Shown: positions 1 to 12,280 of the stretch, in pieces
Layout of the letters: each line of letters opens with the position of its first letter
Position numbering within the stretch: position 1 is the first letter of the stretch
Assembly (NCBI RefSeq): GCF_033568475.1
Contig: NC_133123.1
Coordinates: 19,950,622-20,014,621, forward strand
Origin: Henckelia pumila
Lineage: Eukaryota; Streptophyta; Magnoliopsida; Lamiales; Gesneriaceae
Direction of reading: 5' to 3'
DNA: 64,000 nt
Notes under the pieces: generated by a model
What the model saw: only the letters and a program-made list of their open reading frames with translations
Databases searched by the model: none
Told to the model about the DNA's origin: nothing
Made by a program: the position numbers and the translations under genes

Positions 1-1740
1 TTGTAGATGCCTTCTTGAGCTTTTGAGCTTTGTGATTTCATTCCGAGCTCGATCCGGCCGTTGGAATTTATTTCTGAAGGCAGATTAGCGATCACTGCAG
101 CAAGAGCTCCGTTTTATCGTAAGTTTTTCTACGATCAGATACATTCTAGTTTTTGGATGTTGTTAGAATCGTTCGAGATTCGAGTATGTTGTACTTGGCG
201 GAGTTCTGATCGTTTATTATCTGTCAGTTTTGAAATAGAGCGACGTTCGGAATTGTTTTGATTTTTGGAAGCTATTTTCGAAAGTTTGAGTTTTGAGATT
301 GGTTGGCTTGGATCTTTTGTTGTTGTATTAGCATTGATTCGTATTGATATCGATACTGAAATGCTGTTTGCGTTTCCGGTTTGTTCAGTTTATAGCCGTT
401 ATGCCGTCAGTTTGAGTTTCGAGATTTCGAACCGTTCTGAGTTATTGAACTTGGCTTGTAAGTTGATCGTGGTTATTGATCATTTATTGTATCTGAACAG
501 ATTCGTTTGGAGTTTGTCAAGCCCAGGGTTAACAGCATTTGATCGTCAAGAGTTGGACAAAGATCGGTAAAGAGTTTTCCTTGAGCCGTCGATTGTTGTT
601 TAGATTGTATAGTTGTTGATACAATATTTTGTTGTAGCTTTTCCAGAGTTGGAACTACTTGCCTTGAAAGGTAAAAGCAGTCATCGTTGTGCGGGATAGC
701 ATACTCGGGACAGTTGGTTCTCGAGTTTCCCTTAAAATCACATATTGCATCGATACTGGTTCTAGTTTATGGAACCTGTATTTTGTTGATTATTTGAATG
801 AATTATATGGCTAAGTTCCTTTTGTTCCCATATGCATTCATATTGAGCCAGCACTATTGTTTCGATGGGCAGAATAGCTCTTTTGTTAGACGTTTGGGAG
901 CTATAGTCGAGTGGCCTAGGACGTAGTCGTTGTGCCTAGTGCTAGCATACTCATTATAGTTGCTCAAAGTCTAGAGGAGTGGGATACGTGGCACCACCTC
1001 GATTGGGAGAGTCGGTGAGTCGTCACGTGATCTCATCCTCGGGATCCCAAAAATCACAGCAGTAATCCCTCGTTTATCAGAATTGATATCCCGATTTAAA
1101 GACATGCATTTCATTACGTTGTTATTTGATCATGTATTGCCTTGGAAGCATGTTGATTGATTGTATTACTTGTTATGTTGCTTTTTTGGGAATATCATTC
1201 TCACCGGTTTATCGGCTATTGCTTTGTTTTGTATGTGTACTTGGCAATAGGAGGGGCAGGATCAAGTCAGCGTAGACCTGGTTAGCATCAAGAGCAAGAG
1301 ATAGAAGTGAGACTCGTTTAGAAGTCAAATCAGCATGTCAATATAGTTTATGTTTTGCGATCATGTTTTGTCATTCGAACTTCTCGTTTTGTATTGTAAG
1401 AAAGAATCGATGTAGGTACTACCGAATCGAATGTTTTTCTTCCCTAAACTGTTTTTGTATTGTTATTGGCTTATCAGATACTTTAAATGCAAGTGTTTAG
1501 GTTTGGTTGGATTTCTTTTCGGTGCCTTAGATTTCTGTGCGAGAGGACGGAGTGGGCGCGCGGCCTCTTGGAGAGGTTAGGACGCGGGCACGCGTTCTGA
1601 GAGCGCGGGCGCACTGGTTTTGGCAAGGCTCCGGCGCGGGCGCGCTGACTTCAGCGCGTTTTTTTAAAAAAAAAATTATTTCTTTGGTTGCTTCTAATCT
1701 TGGTTCTTGTATGCTTATTGGTTGTTTTGTCCAAGATTAG
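1..1740 (+). repeat. Ty3/gypsy LTR fragment, truncated at both ends
   Basis: No gene is visible; the short ORFs here are broken by stops. Several blocks read as diverged copies of the opposite strand of the LTR at about 6015-8099. An example is the block around 1205-1310 (Ggaatatcattctcaccgg, then a GGGGCAGGA tract), which matches about 6650-6760 on the minus strand. It is therefore an LTR of the same family in plus orientation. It starts outside the window and stops at about 1740, where integrase coding of a minus-strand element begins. A GC-rich stretch at 1545-1665 has three imperfect repeats built on GCGCGGGC. Family assignment rests on similarity to the neighbouring copy only. Confidence 0.55.
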
Positions 1741-1758
1741 TTGTTTAGAAACGATGTC

Positions 1759-2643
1759 TCACATATCCGGTCCCAACTCAGGCATCTCTGACACATCATC
1801 CCAATATAATGGTGATCGACACTTCTTCCCATACAACGCTTCAAATAGAGTCATCTCTATACTTGTCTGATAACTGTTGTTATAAGAGAACTCCACAAGT
1901 GGTATAGAATTTTGCCATATAATCCCAAAATCAAGTATCACAGCTCTAAGCATATCCTCAAGAGTCTGAATAGTTCGTTCAGATTTTCCGTCAGTTTAAG
2001 GATAATAAGCAGTACTCAAATGTAAGCGCGTACCTAGAGCTTCCTGTAGGCTATGCCAAAAGTGCGAAGTAAATCTAGGATCTCGATCAGATACAATCGA
2101 CTTTGGCACACCGTGCAATCTTACCACTTCTCGAATATAGAGATTTTCCATTTGATCATGAAGATAAGTCATTCGATAAGGAATAAAGCATGCAAATTTC
2201 GTCAATCTGTCTATGATCACCCAAATAGCATCACAACCTCGGGATGATCGCGGTAACTTTGTTACAAAATCCATGGAAATGTGATCTCATTTCCATTCAG
2301 GAATAGATAAACTCTGTAATAAGCCACCTGGTTTCTTCCTCTCAGCCTTCATCTATTGGCAGTTCAAGCATTTTGATACAAATTCAGTCACATCAGACTT
2401 CATTTGTTTCCACCAGTACTGATTCTTCAAATCGTTGTACATTTTTCTACCTCCAGGATGAATACTGAATCGACTACAATGTGCTTCCTTCAAAATATTC
2501 TGTCTCAAATCTAAAATATCGGGAACAACGACTCGGTTATTCACATACAGAATATCATCATTACTAACCTTGTACTCAGACCGATGTCCTGATCTGATCA
2601 TTTCAATCGACTTCTGTACACTCAGGCTCAACACTGATAGCAC
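1759..2643 (-). pseudogene. gypsy integrase, broken
   Basis: Integrase portion of the gypsy polyprotein. The fragment at 2643-2353 has the H-H-C-C zinc region and ends at CLNCQ. At 2274-1996 is the catalytic core, opening [10 protein letters not shown] and containing [10 protein letters not shown] (first Asp) and IVSDRDPRF (second Asp). The part at 1953-1759 contains VEFSYNNSYQ and YGKKCRSPLYWDD. Stops separate the pieces, one directly after the STAYYP motif. The C-terminal tail after GPDM is missing, cut off by the LTR fragment at 1-1740. It would normally integrate cDNA; this copy cannot. Confidence 0.8.
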
Positions 2644-3925
2644 AAATTCTCATCGGTCTTCTATCTGTCTCAAATATATATCCAGAAATATAGCAATATT
2701 CAATCAAATTAGATACACCTATAGTAGATAAGGATAAGTCACATACCTTCCTACTTAGGGCATCAGCGGCTGCATTTGACTTCTCTGGATAATATTTGAT
2801 TTCACAGTCGAAATCTTTCAATAAATCGAGTCATCTTCGTTGTCTCATATTCAGTTCAGATTGTGAAAACAGATACTTCATACTTTTGTGATCAGAAAAG
2901 ATTTCGAATTTCTCACCATACAAATAATGTCACCAGATCTTCAATGCGAAAACAATAGCTGCCAATTCAAGATCATGAATTGGATATCTGACTTTATGTG
3001 GTTTCAGTTGTCGAGAAGCATAAGCGACAACATGTCCTTTCGGCATCAAAATACATCCCAAACCTCGGTGAGAAGCATCACAATAAACAACAAAATCACC
3101 AGTACCTGAAGGGATTGTCAAGACTGGTGTTGTAGTCAACCTCTTCTTCAGCTCAAGAAAACTGATTTCACATACTTCAGACCACACAAATGGTGCATTC
3201 TTTTGTGTAAGCTGTGTAATAGGTTTTGCAATAGACGAGAAATCTCCGATAAATCGACGATAATATCCTGCCAAACCCATAAAACTTCTGATTTCTGGCA
3301 CAGATGTCGGTCTCTGCCAACTGATCACTGCTTCTACTTTGCTTGGATCAACTGAAATACCATCTCCTGATATAATATGACCCAAAAATACCACCTGTTT
3401 CAACCAAAACTCACATTTGGATAATTTCGCATACAGTTTCTCTTCTCTCAACGTCTTCAAAACTGTTCTCAAGTGGTCAGTATGATCACATAAATTCTTC
3501 AAGTAAATCAAAATATCATCGAAAAATATGAACACGAAATCATCTAGATACTTTTGAAATACCCTATTCATCAGTCCCATAAATACTGCGGGTGCATTCG
3601 TTAAACCAAAAGGCATGACTATAAATTCATAATGGATATACCTGGTTCTAAATGCAGTCTTAGGGATATCTTCATCTCTTAGGCTCAGTTGATGATAGCC
3701 GGATCGCAAATCAATCTTTGAATATACTGACGAACCCTGCAATTGATCAAATAAATCATCGATACGAGGTAAAGGATAGCGATTCTTTACCGTTGCTTTG
3801 TTCAATTGCCGGTAGTCAATACATAATCTCATCAATCCGTCTTTCTTTCTAAAAAACAAAAAATCGGAGCTCCCCAGGGCGAAACACTCGGTCTGATATA
3901 TATCCCTTGGCCAACAATTCTTCAA
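2603..3925 (-). pseudogene. gypsy reverse transcriptase and RNase H, broken
   Basis: The long stretch at 3925-2930 carries the reverse transcriptase fingers and palm: [32 protein letters not shown], then FFDDILIY in place of the usual F-x-DDILIY. RNase H follows, with [16 protein letters not shown] and [14 protein letters not shown] sequence. The C-terminal part at 2821-2750 has the IKYYPEKSNAAADALSRK motif. It overlaps the gag-protease frame at 3849-3925, so a frameshift lies there. The DD catalytic pair is present, but the frame is not continuous with the integrase. Confidence 0.85.
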
Positions 3926-5759
3926 GTTGGTCCTTCAACTCTTTCAACTCTATCGGTGCCATACGATAAGGTGCTTTCGATATCGGCTGTGTATCTGGCA
4001 TCAACTCAATACTGAAGTCTACCTCTCGATATGGAGGCAATCCCGGAATCTCGTCAGGAAAAACATCAGTGAATTCACTAACCACTGGCAAGTCAGCCAA
4101 TTTCGGGCTAGTCTTCAGTACATCCACTACATAGATAAGAAATCCTTCTGCCCCTTTCTGTAATAAGTCAGTCATAGAAAGAACAGATATAAAAGGAATT
4201 CTGGCTCGTGATCCCTTACCATAAAATTTCCATTCGTCAGCCATATCAGGTCTGAATCTTACAATCTTCTGGAAACAATCAACTGTATCTTTGTACTTGG
4301 TTAGCATATCGATACCGATAATACAATCAAAATCAGACAAACCGAGTACAACACAATCAACCTCAATCTCATGACCCTCAGACTGTAATATACAATTTCG
4401 TACAGACTTCACTGATATGATACCTCTTCCCAACGGAAATGAAATAGATACTACAGTAGCTAAAGATTCAACAGGAAACTCGTGTAATGCAACAAATTGC
4501 TCAGAAATAAATGTGTGTGATGCACCAGTATCAAATAAGACATAGGCAGGATAACCATAGAGGAAACAGTTACCTGCAATCACATCATCTGGTGCACCTT
4601 GTGCTTGCTCTTCAGTCAGTGCAAAAACCCGAGCTTGTTGCCTCTGTTGCTGGTTTCCAACTTGATTTCCTCCAGTACGGCTCTGTGCTGATGGCTGAGG
4701 TTGGAATGAATGCACTGAAGATGCTTTCCTCTCTAGCTGTGTCACTGTTCGAGATCCACTTGCACCCTGTGCACCTCCAGAACCTCGCTGTGGGCATACT
4801 TTCGCAAAATGACCCGGTTTTTGGCAAATGTGACAATTGGAAAACACTCCTTTGCATTGCTCATTGGTATGACATCCCCCACACTTGGAACAGTAAACAT
4901 CAGAAGTACTGGATTTCTCTCCACCTCTGAACTTTCTGGATCCACTGGAACTAGAAGAGCTACCACCTGAACGCTTAAACTGTTTGTTTTTGCCCTTAAA
5001 GAAATTTTTCTTACCACTGCTACTACCTCTAGCATCAAATCGAGGTGGTGGTGGAATTTGTGGCTGTTCTTGCGGTTGTCTTATCGGCTGTGGCACAAAC
5101 TGTGCTCCTCGTTGCCTCAATATTCCTGCTTCAGCCCCCTTTGCCTGATTCAGAGCATCGGCAAAAGTATTCGGTCTTCCCGAATTGACAAGAGTGAACA
5201 CATCAGGATTCAAGCCATTGATGAATTGATCGGCTTGAGCTTCACCACTCACAACAATATGTGGAGCAAACTTCAACAAGCTAGTGAACTTTGCAACATA
5301 TTCTTCGATATTTAACTGTCCCTGTTGCAAACTCTGCTCCTTTGTCCTTTCGATAAGAAACAGGAAAGAACCGTTGATAGAAAGCAGTTCGAAATACTAA
5401 CCAGGTAATAACAGTACCTTGCTGTTCAAACGCTCGCTTTGACGCTATCCACCAACTCTTTGCAAGACCATGTAACTGGTGAATCACTAATCTCACACGT
5501 CGTTCATCTGCATAATCAAGTGACTCGAATAACTGCTCTATATCCTCTAGCCAATCTCAGTCCCTTGCAGTGTCGGTGGTTTAAAGGACTGAAATCGCTT
5601 CAAAAGATTCTCCATCGGATTGGCATCACCAAACAGATCAACAGAAGTACTACTTTGTCCATGTTCAGTTGCTGTCACTGGGACCTGTGCAGCATTTTTC
5701 GGTTCTGGTTCATTCACTGCCAAAGTCTGTCTAAATCTCGGTGCTGTTCGGGGAAGCAT
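3849..5759 (-). pseudogene. gypsy gag and protease, frameshifted
   Basis: The gag start is at 5759 (MLPRTAPRFRQ...), and the frame is lost near 5548. The middle part at 5496-5281 has LVIHQLHGLAKSWW and TWLVFRTAFYQRFFP, the retrotransposon gag domain. The long piece at 5330-3849 holds a Ser/Gly-rich basic linker, two zinc knuckles (CSKCGGCHTNEQC and CHICQKPGHFAKVC) and a retropepsin-type aspartic protease with VLFDTGASHTFIS. Order and motifs are those of plant Ty3/gypsy gag-pol. At least two frame breaks make it non-functional. Confidence 0.85.
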
Positions 5760-6014
5760 ATCTGATAATCAAACAGATTAGTGTACAATTCATCATATCA
5801 TAACACATTTCTGTTTCAGTCTTCCTCTGATTAATACAATAATGTCTTCTCAAGAGATTGAATCTGATTCATATTTGTTCAATACATGCTATTTCTTCAA
5901 TCAAATAATCAAATAACATGTAATTCAGAAAACTATACGGCATACTCTTCTCATTCTATCACAACATCATGTGATAAATAAACATCGGGGAACAAGAATT
6001 CATATACCATACAA

Positions 6015-8099
6015 GTATGAAAGCAATAAATAAATCAGAATAGAAGACTCGATCTACCCCGCTCATTGGGTTGCTAATCACGTCTTAGGGCAATTAACGA
6101 TTAATAAACAATTAATCATGTATTTAAAAGAATACTCAAACCAAATAAAAAAAAAATTTAAAAATCTTGTACCTCGCTCGATCGGTAAAATCCTACCGAT
6201 CGAGCGGGCAAGGGATCTCATCCCTCGGGTCTGAGCAAATCATGGCCTCGCTCGATCGGTCAAATCTTACCGATCGAGCGAGCAAGAAAATTAAAGTTTC
6301 TATTCAAGAAAAACAGGCCTCGCTCGATCGGTGAAATTCTACCGATCGAGCGGCCACTCTGCCCAGAAAATCTGCAGAAATGTTTTGTGCTGTCAAAACT
6401 TGAGCATTCAATCTAAATCACCTCAAAACAATACAGAACATGATTGAATATATTAAGGAACATGCATATAATGATAGTACTAAACATGAAGCATAACTCC
6501 ATGCCTTTATTACATCAAACTAATAATATCAAAGGCAATAAACCATAGACTACACAATGTGTACTTCAAGACATAATTCTTTCACAAGTTTGATGCTAGT
6601 TCAACTATCATATATCCTCTAAAACCCGAGTCCTCACTTTCTAGATCTCGTTCCCAAGCTATCAATGACGTCGTTGACTAGCTCCTGCCCCCTCTGTTGT
6701 CATTCACACATACAAAATAAAGCAACAGCCGAATAAACTCCGGTAAGAAATCATTCCCAGTATAATCGACATATATAAAGCGTTAAAGAAATTATATCAA
6801 CTCTATTTATAAACGACTCAACAATAGAGTAAATAACGCATATATCGATTAAGAATTGATTCATATAGCGTCGTTTGCCATCAAGATTCGTAAACGATCT
6901 TGACATGAATATCCATCTATCGTAGTCATTTTTGACTCGAAAATAAGGCCGCCTCAGACCTTGGCATAGAATCAATTCAATAACATATCATATCGACTCA
7001 AACTGAAAGATCCACTACCTGAGATGGATCGATAACATCAAAAACAAATCAAAAGATAATCAAGTATGTGATTTTTGCGGGACAACTCAAGAAATGTCAT
7101 TCCCAAGTTTCAAATCCCTTACTCGCGATGTCGTCTTATACCTTCGTATTTCTCAGTTCGGAATGCTTCAAATCTGAAACACAATATCAAAAGACACATA
7201 TCAAACTTCGTTCAAGTCTACCATTTCAGAATCAATCCAAAATCATCAAGAATCGTCAATCAAAACCACTTCAAACCTTCGTCACTTTTTCCTTCAACTT
7301 GAAGTTGTGGTTCTTGAGTCAATAGTCTCCGAATAAACTCTGAAACTGAAAATAACATTGCTACAACATCAATAACATATCACTTAACATCTCAGCTCAA
7401 TCATCGGCTATCAAAACAGTCTCAAAACCTAAACCGGCGGCGTAGCAATTGAAAATCGGTAACCGACGAAATATCAAAACCATTTCCCAACTCATATCAG
7501 CATATAACTTATAAAAACCAGCAAAGTATCATCATAATCCCATATATCAGCAGATATATAACTCGAATCATAAGCTGAAAATCATAAGAACACAATCGAT
7601 AGTCTTTCGTCGATTCGGTTTGAAAATAAACGATACACACCTCAAGAACATAATTATATGCAAACGTACTGATCTATGTCATATCTTGATTCTCAAAACA
7701 TGATGAAATACATAAATACTTACGTCAAATCGAAGCCTTTGTTGCAAGGATTCCAGAACACTTTACAGAATCGAAATCGGATAACCGGATCAAAAGATAC
7801 AGCGATTTGAAATTTATGAAATCAAAAGAAAAGAAAGGATCTCGGCTCCTCTGTTCTTATTTCTGAATTCACAATGGACTACACGTTGACATGCTGAGTA
7901 TTACATTTAAAATCAGATAACTTCAGCCAAATTGCATTTTAGCCCTCAATTCTTCAATAATTGCAATTCAGTCCTCGACCCTTATTTTAATTCAATTTCA
8001 ATCCTAAATAATTTAAGAATATTAGAATTTAAATCGAAACTCTAAATATTCCCAAATTAAATATACTCGGATCAAAATTAAATAATCTCGGGCCTTACA
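6015..8099 (-). repeat. 5' LTR of the gypsy element
   Basis: On the minus strand it begins TGTAAGGCCCGAGATT at 8099 and contains a TATA-like TTTATAAATAG at about 6796-6807. It ends near 6015, next to a TGGTATATGAA sequence resembling the TGGTATCAGAGC primer-binding site. The 3' boundary is inferred. It includes three near-identical palindromes at 6175-6352. No host gene is visible. Confidence 0.55.
6175..6352. repeat. three spaced 32-bp palindromes
   Basis: CGCTCGATCGGTA, a six-base centre and TACCGATCGAGCG occur at 6175-6206. The same pattern recurs at 6249-6280 and 6321-6352, with one arm base changed. Spacing is 74 and 72 bp. Arms are 12-13 bp and the centres differ (AAATCC, CAAATCT, GAAATTC-like). 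They lie inside the gypsy LTR, about 450 bp downstream of its TATA-like sequence. Confidence 0.9.
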
Positions 8100-8100
8100 C

Positions 8101-9050
8101 TCTCGAAGCACATAGTCAGCTTTTTTTTTTGGAGCGAGGCACTTTAGATATGGTTGAGAGTATCCTCTCTTGTAAAGCTCTTTATCTATGATTGTGAATC
8201 GAGCATCTTTCATTTTAAGTTTTCGGGCCAAGGCGGGGTCTTGTGGTAAGTGTCCCTACACTAGATAACCGATGATTTCATATTTCCATGTTGGTTCATT
8301 ATCACCGGTACACAGGATGTCAGATATTGCTCCCTCTAGTTCCTCCTTATCTAGTGTTAGAAAGGTGATTCTTCGGCTGTCAATGTTTGCCATAGAACTT
8401 GCCATTTTTGCTAGCTTGTCTGCTTCCTCATTTTTGGCCCGGGATATTTGCTTTATTTCATAGTTATCTAGTCGCAAAAGTAGTTCCTTAATCCTAAGCA
8501 CGTAATTAGCCATCTTCTTCTCTTTGGCCGAATAATTTCCTTGAAGTTGCTTAACTACAAGCTGAGAGTCATTGTGTGCTACTAGTCTCCTGGCTCCGGC
8601 AGCTAAAGCTAGCTTGATACCTGCTATGATTGTTTCATACTCTGCTTCGTGCTGCAAACTGGAATTTTATTGAATACCGGAATTTGTCTCCTGTGGGTTC
8701 TCTAACAAAATCCTAGCTTCACTCCCTGATGTGGTTGAAGATCCATCGACAAAACTGTCCAGGTGGGGGTGGAACTTTCTGCATCAATCGTCTCCATTTA
8801 TACTATGAAATCCGCGAGAACTTGGGCCTTGATTATTGGGTGTGGTTGGAATTCCAATCCATACTCACTTAATTCTACTGCCCATTTAACCATTCTGCTG
8901 GATGTCTCTGGACTGGATAGTATTTTCTTCAGAGAATGATTACCTAACACCACTACTTGATGAGATTGGAGATATGGGCGTAACTTTCTACCTGCGATGA
9001 CCACTGCCAGTGCTAACGTTTCAATATTAGTGTATTGTAGTTCTATGGGG
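8101..9050 (-). mobile_element. Ty3/gypsy Tat-lineage pol fragment
   Basis: From 9050 downwards: the end of the reverse-transcriptase-linked RNase H (IETLALAVVIAGRKLRPYLQ, then SSPETSSRMVKWAVELSEYG). A second RNase H follows at 8740-8256 with DGSSTTSG, EAEYETIIAGIKLA, NDSQLVVKQLQGNY and NEEADKLAKMAS. Then comes the start of integrase (ELYKRGYSQPYLKCL) at 8231-8101. A second, archaeal-like RNase H after the first is characteristic of the Tat/Ogre lineage. Stops occur near 8665 and 8250. The frame is cut at 8100 by the LTR of the younger gypsy element. Confidence 0.8.
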
Positions 9051-12000
9051 ATTCAGAAAATTTTAATATACAGTAAGTAGATCTCTTGTGAGATGGTTTG
9101 ATGTTTTAATTTATTTAATTTGCTTCAAATAAAAGCAAAAAAAAAAAATTATGTTCTATTTTGTGTGCCCAAAAATTTCAAAGATAAAATGAATTCGATT
9201 TTTGTAAGATTACTGCAGTGGCGTCTGATTACACAAAGAAATTAGATTTTTAATCATCTCAACTTAATAAAATTTGGTATGAGAGTTTCGAAATGATTTA
9301 TTTTTTCAAATTTCAATGTATCGATGTTGTGTTATCTTATTATATTAAAATTAATTTGATAAAGTTAAAAAAAATATATCTAAAATACTCTTTAAAAAAA
9401 TGAAAAAAAAAAAAGCTAAATTTCTACCTGCGATGGCCATCTCTCCATGAAGCTCACCTTAGCACGGTTCCTATGGTTCGCATACATACTATTACTACCC
9501 AATAGAATTGAACTAAATTTAATATCAATTACCACCTCTCTTGCTCGAGTTGTATCGCATAAGTTTTAAAATATTATCTATCTATCTATCTCTCTCTATA
9601 TATATATATATATGATCATATATTTCATACAGTGTAGTACAAATTTTACCAAATTTTTAGTCTTCTAGAAATGCGATCAAATTTATTGGCTTTCAGACTT
9701 ATTGATCAGAAACTAATCTCTCTCGAAAAAGCTAAACACAACATAGACTATCAGCGATTATCTAAATTATAAATTTAAATATTGTTATTGGTTCAAACAT
9801 TCAAACATTTGAGATTCGCACTTGATTTTATAATTTATATTTAAAAAATGGGACAATGATAATCAAACACACGAGAATCTATCCTTAAGATAATGTCTTT
9901 ATGATAGCAAAAACTCACGCATCCATCATATACGCAGTCATCCGCACCTAGCTTAAAGAACTATTAGGGGTTTCATACCAAGATTGAGCAACACAAATAC
10001 AAGAACATGAATGACATCAACACAATTTTTCAATGTACAAATTTATAAATTTATAACCCCCTATATATATATGTAACAACTTCAAATAAAAAAGAAGATG
10101 TAAACATCGGTTTCCTGACAATTATGATGACAATCTGTTTTATTATTATTTGTCCCACCGAACTTGAAGTGACACGACATAGTTACGAGTCCTACTCGTG
10201 GCTTATCCTACGCTACTCTTGGAGATATACACTTCAAGAGGAAAAGATGACATGTGTTCATTATTTGTTCATTATTTATTATTATTATAAATTATTTTAA
10301 ATTCTTCTAACCATGAACGGAAAATGAGAGTAGGTAGAGTTAAAAAATCTAACTCACAATCTTTTTATTTTTTCAAATTATATATTATTTTTTCAAATTA
10401 TATAATAAAAACTAAAAATTAGAAATACATGTTTTTCCCCGACTAGGAAATTAACCAATTTTTTTTAAAAAAAAATTTAACCAACCGAGTTAATTCTGTC
10501 GGTTAACCAATTTTTTAAAAAAATTATTGATTGAAAACCGAACCAAATTATTAACCGATTTAATCGAAATTTTATAACACCAATCGAATTTCTGAATTAA
10601 CCAATCGAATTTCTGAATTCATTCGGTTTGATCATTTAATTAAATTCAACCGATATAATACTCACACATACACAAATAGATACATATTCTTCTACAAAAA
10701 ATGATTTTAATTATAAGATACATTTTCATTTAGCAATTATAGGACATTAAATTTTAAATGGGTGGGCTCGTAGTTATGGAAACTTCAGTGGCACTGTGGC
10801 GGGAAGTTGGGAAGAACATATGTTAAATGGGTGGGAAAGTTTTATCCAGATAAGCTTAACTCCAGTTAAAAAATGGGATATAAAATTAAATGTAAAAAAT
10901 AGTGTTATATGAACACGCGTCATGCAAATAATAGACGAGAGCTCTACTCCTGGATTAGCATAGCCGAAGCCCCTACTCGTACGTAGTAGGAAATAAAGCA
11001 TCATAATTCAGATAGTGAATGGAACTTTTGAATTGTTTGGCTCGTGTCTGATGTATTTTTATGTTTTCACTAGCATATATATTGCAATGACTTTATAGTA
11101 AAAATCTTATATACAAACTTTCGTATTAGCTAAATTTCGAAAGTTCGTGAAATTTGATATTCTCCAAAATAATCATTTCACACGTCATGGATGAAATATA
11201 TCAATACAGTTTGTCACTTTATCTTAATTACTTTTCCTAATCAGCTCAAAAATAACATGAGATCTAAATTTTGACACATCATATTTATAAAGAATTCAAA
11301 ATAGAGCCCAACTAGGTATATAGACCAGACCAGATCGGACCGTTGGAATTAGGTCTATTTGAACAAAATCAACACAAACGAACAGTTGTCGAGTGTTTTA
11401 AAAAGTATTTCTTGGATTCTAACTAGGTGAAAGTGTTTTGTAGTGTGTGAATATCGGCTTCTGCTTAAACTTTTGTAAATTTTAAACAAAAACTAGAAGC
11501 AAAAATTTTTAATACTTTTTTTCCTACTACTTTTTTGTTAATGGTTTAAAGTTATAATTTGACATTGTAGCTATAAAAATTTATCATATTCCACATATTT
11601 CCTCAATTTTTATAAATATTTTTGTGTATTCTTTAAGATGTTATATTTTATTTATATATGAGTTTTTGTTAATGGTTTAAAGTTACAATTTGACATTCTA
11701 TCCATAAAAAAATTATTTTTTACTCTCAATTTTTATAAATATAAATATATTTTTGGAGATTTTTTAAGATGTTAAAATTTGTTTTTATTTATGAGTTTTT
11801 AAGAGGGTCGAATGCAATTTCATTAAATTCAAATCGTAGTTTTAAAAATATAATTAGCATCAACGGAAAAAGTACTAAATAGGCCAGTTTCTTACTTCTG
11901 TGCAAATGCAAAACTAAACAAAGCCTATACCAATGATGGTTTTGCATCACGTAAACTAAAATCAATCAAATGAAACGATACAAACTGTAGAATTTGAATC

Positions 12001-12200
12001 GCTAGCAGGGATGACCACCTATACCAGGTAATATGTACAAGAAAAACTACGCAGCCTTCGCCACAAATTGTCATTTTTAGTATAAAACTTCAGTGTTTTT
12101 TCCCCCTTCGAAATCTAAAAATCTTCACAAGTTAATGGAAAGAATAGAAAACCAAAATATCAATCAAGAGACAAAATGAGCATATTAGTCAGCAACTGGA
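9051..12200. other. gene-free AT-rich DNA
   Basis: No exon-like reading frame is seen on either strand. It holds a TCTA/TA tract at about 9578-9612, poly-A runs and the tandem duplication at 11534-11795. A short copy of TTTCTACCTGCGATGG at 9421 repeats sequence found in the Tat fragment at about 8984, so a stray piece of that element may continue here. Confidence 0.6.
11534..11795. repeat. tandem duplication, about 131-bp unit
   Basis: TTTTTGTTAATGGTTTAAAG begins at about 11533 and again at about 11664. In both copies it is followed by a near-match of ATTTGACATTcta, CTCAATTTTTATAAATA and TTTAAGATGTT. Copies differ by small indels. No coding potential. Confidence 0.75.
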
Positions 12201-12280
12201 CACAAAACTGAGCGGCTCCCACAAAAGCATCGAAAACTCTTAACAGCATTTGTAAGATATCAACTGAAGTACTCCATTTG

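Larger units (their letters stand above)
1745..8099 (-). mobile_element. Ty3/gypsy retrotransposon, degenerate, 3' end missing
   Basis: Reading on the minus strand: an LTR from 8099 (begins TGTAAGGCCC) to about 6015, a degenerate initiator-tRNA-Met-like primer site near 6016-6000, then gag, aspartic protease, reverse transcriptase, RNase H and integrase in the order typical of Ty3/gypsy elements. Coding stops in the integrase C-terminal part at about 1759 without the usual tail or a 3' LTR in the same orientation. Several frameshifts and stops show that it is dead. Its outer LTR edge at 8099/8100 interrupts the reading frame of an older Tat-type element, so it inserted into that element. Confidence 0.8.

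Noticed and set aside
61..570. Two plus-strand ORFs of 66 and 101 codons rich in SFEI
   Set aside because: They repeat a short SLSFEI-like pattern created by LTR sequence (TTTGAGATT words); no conserved domain, and the region is LTR-like.
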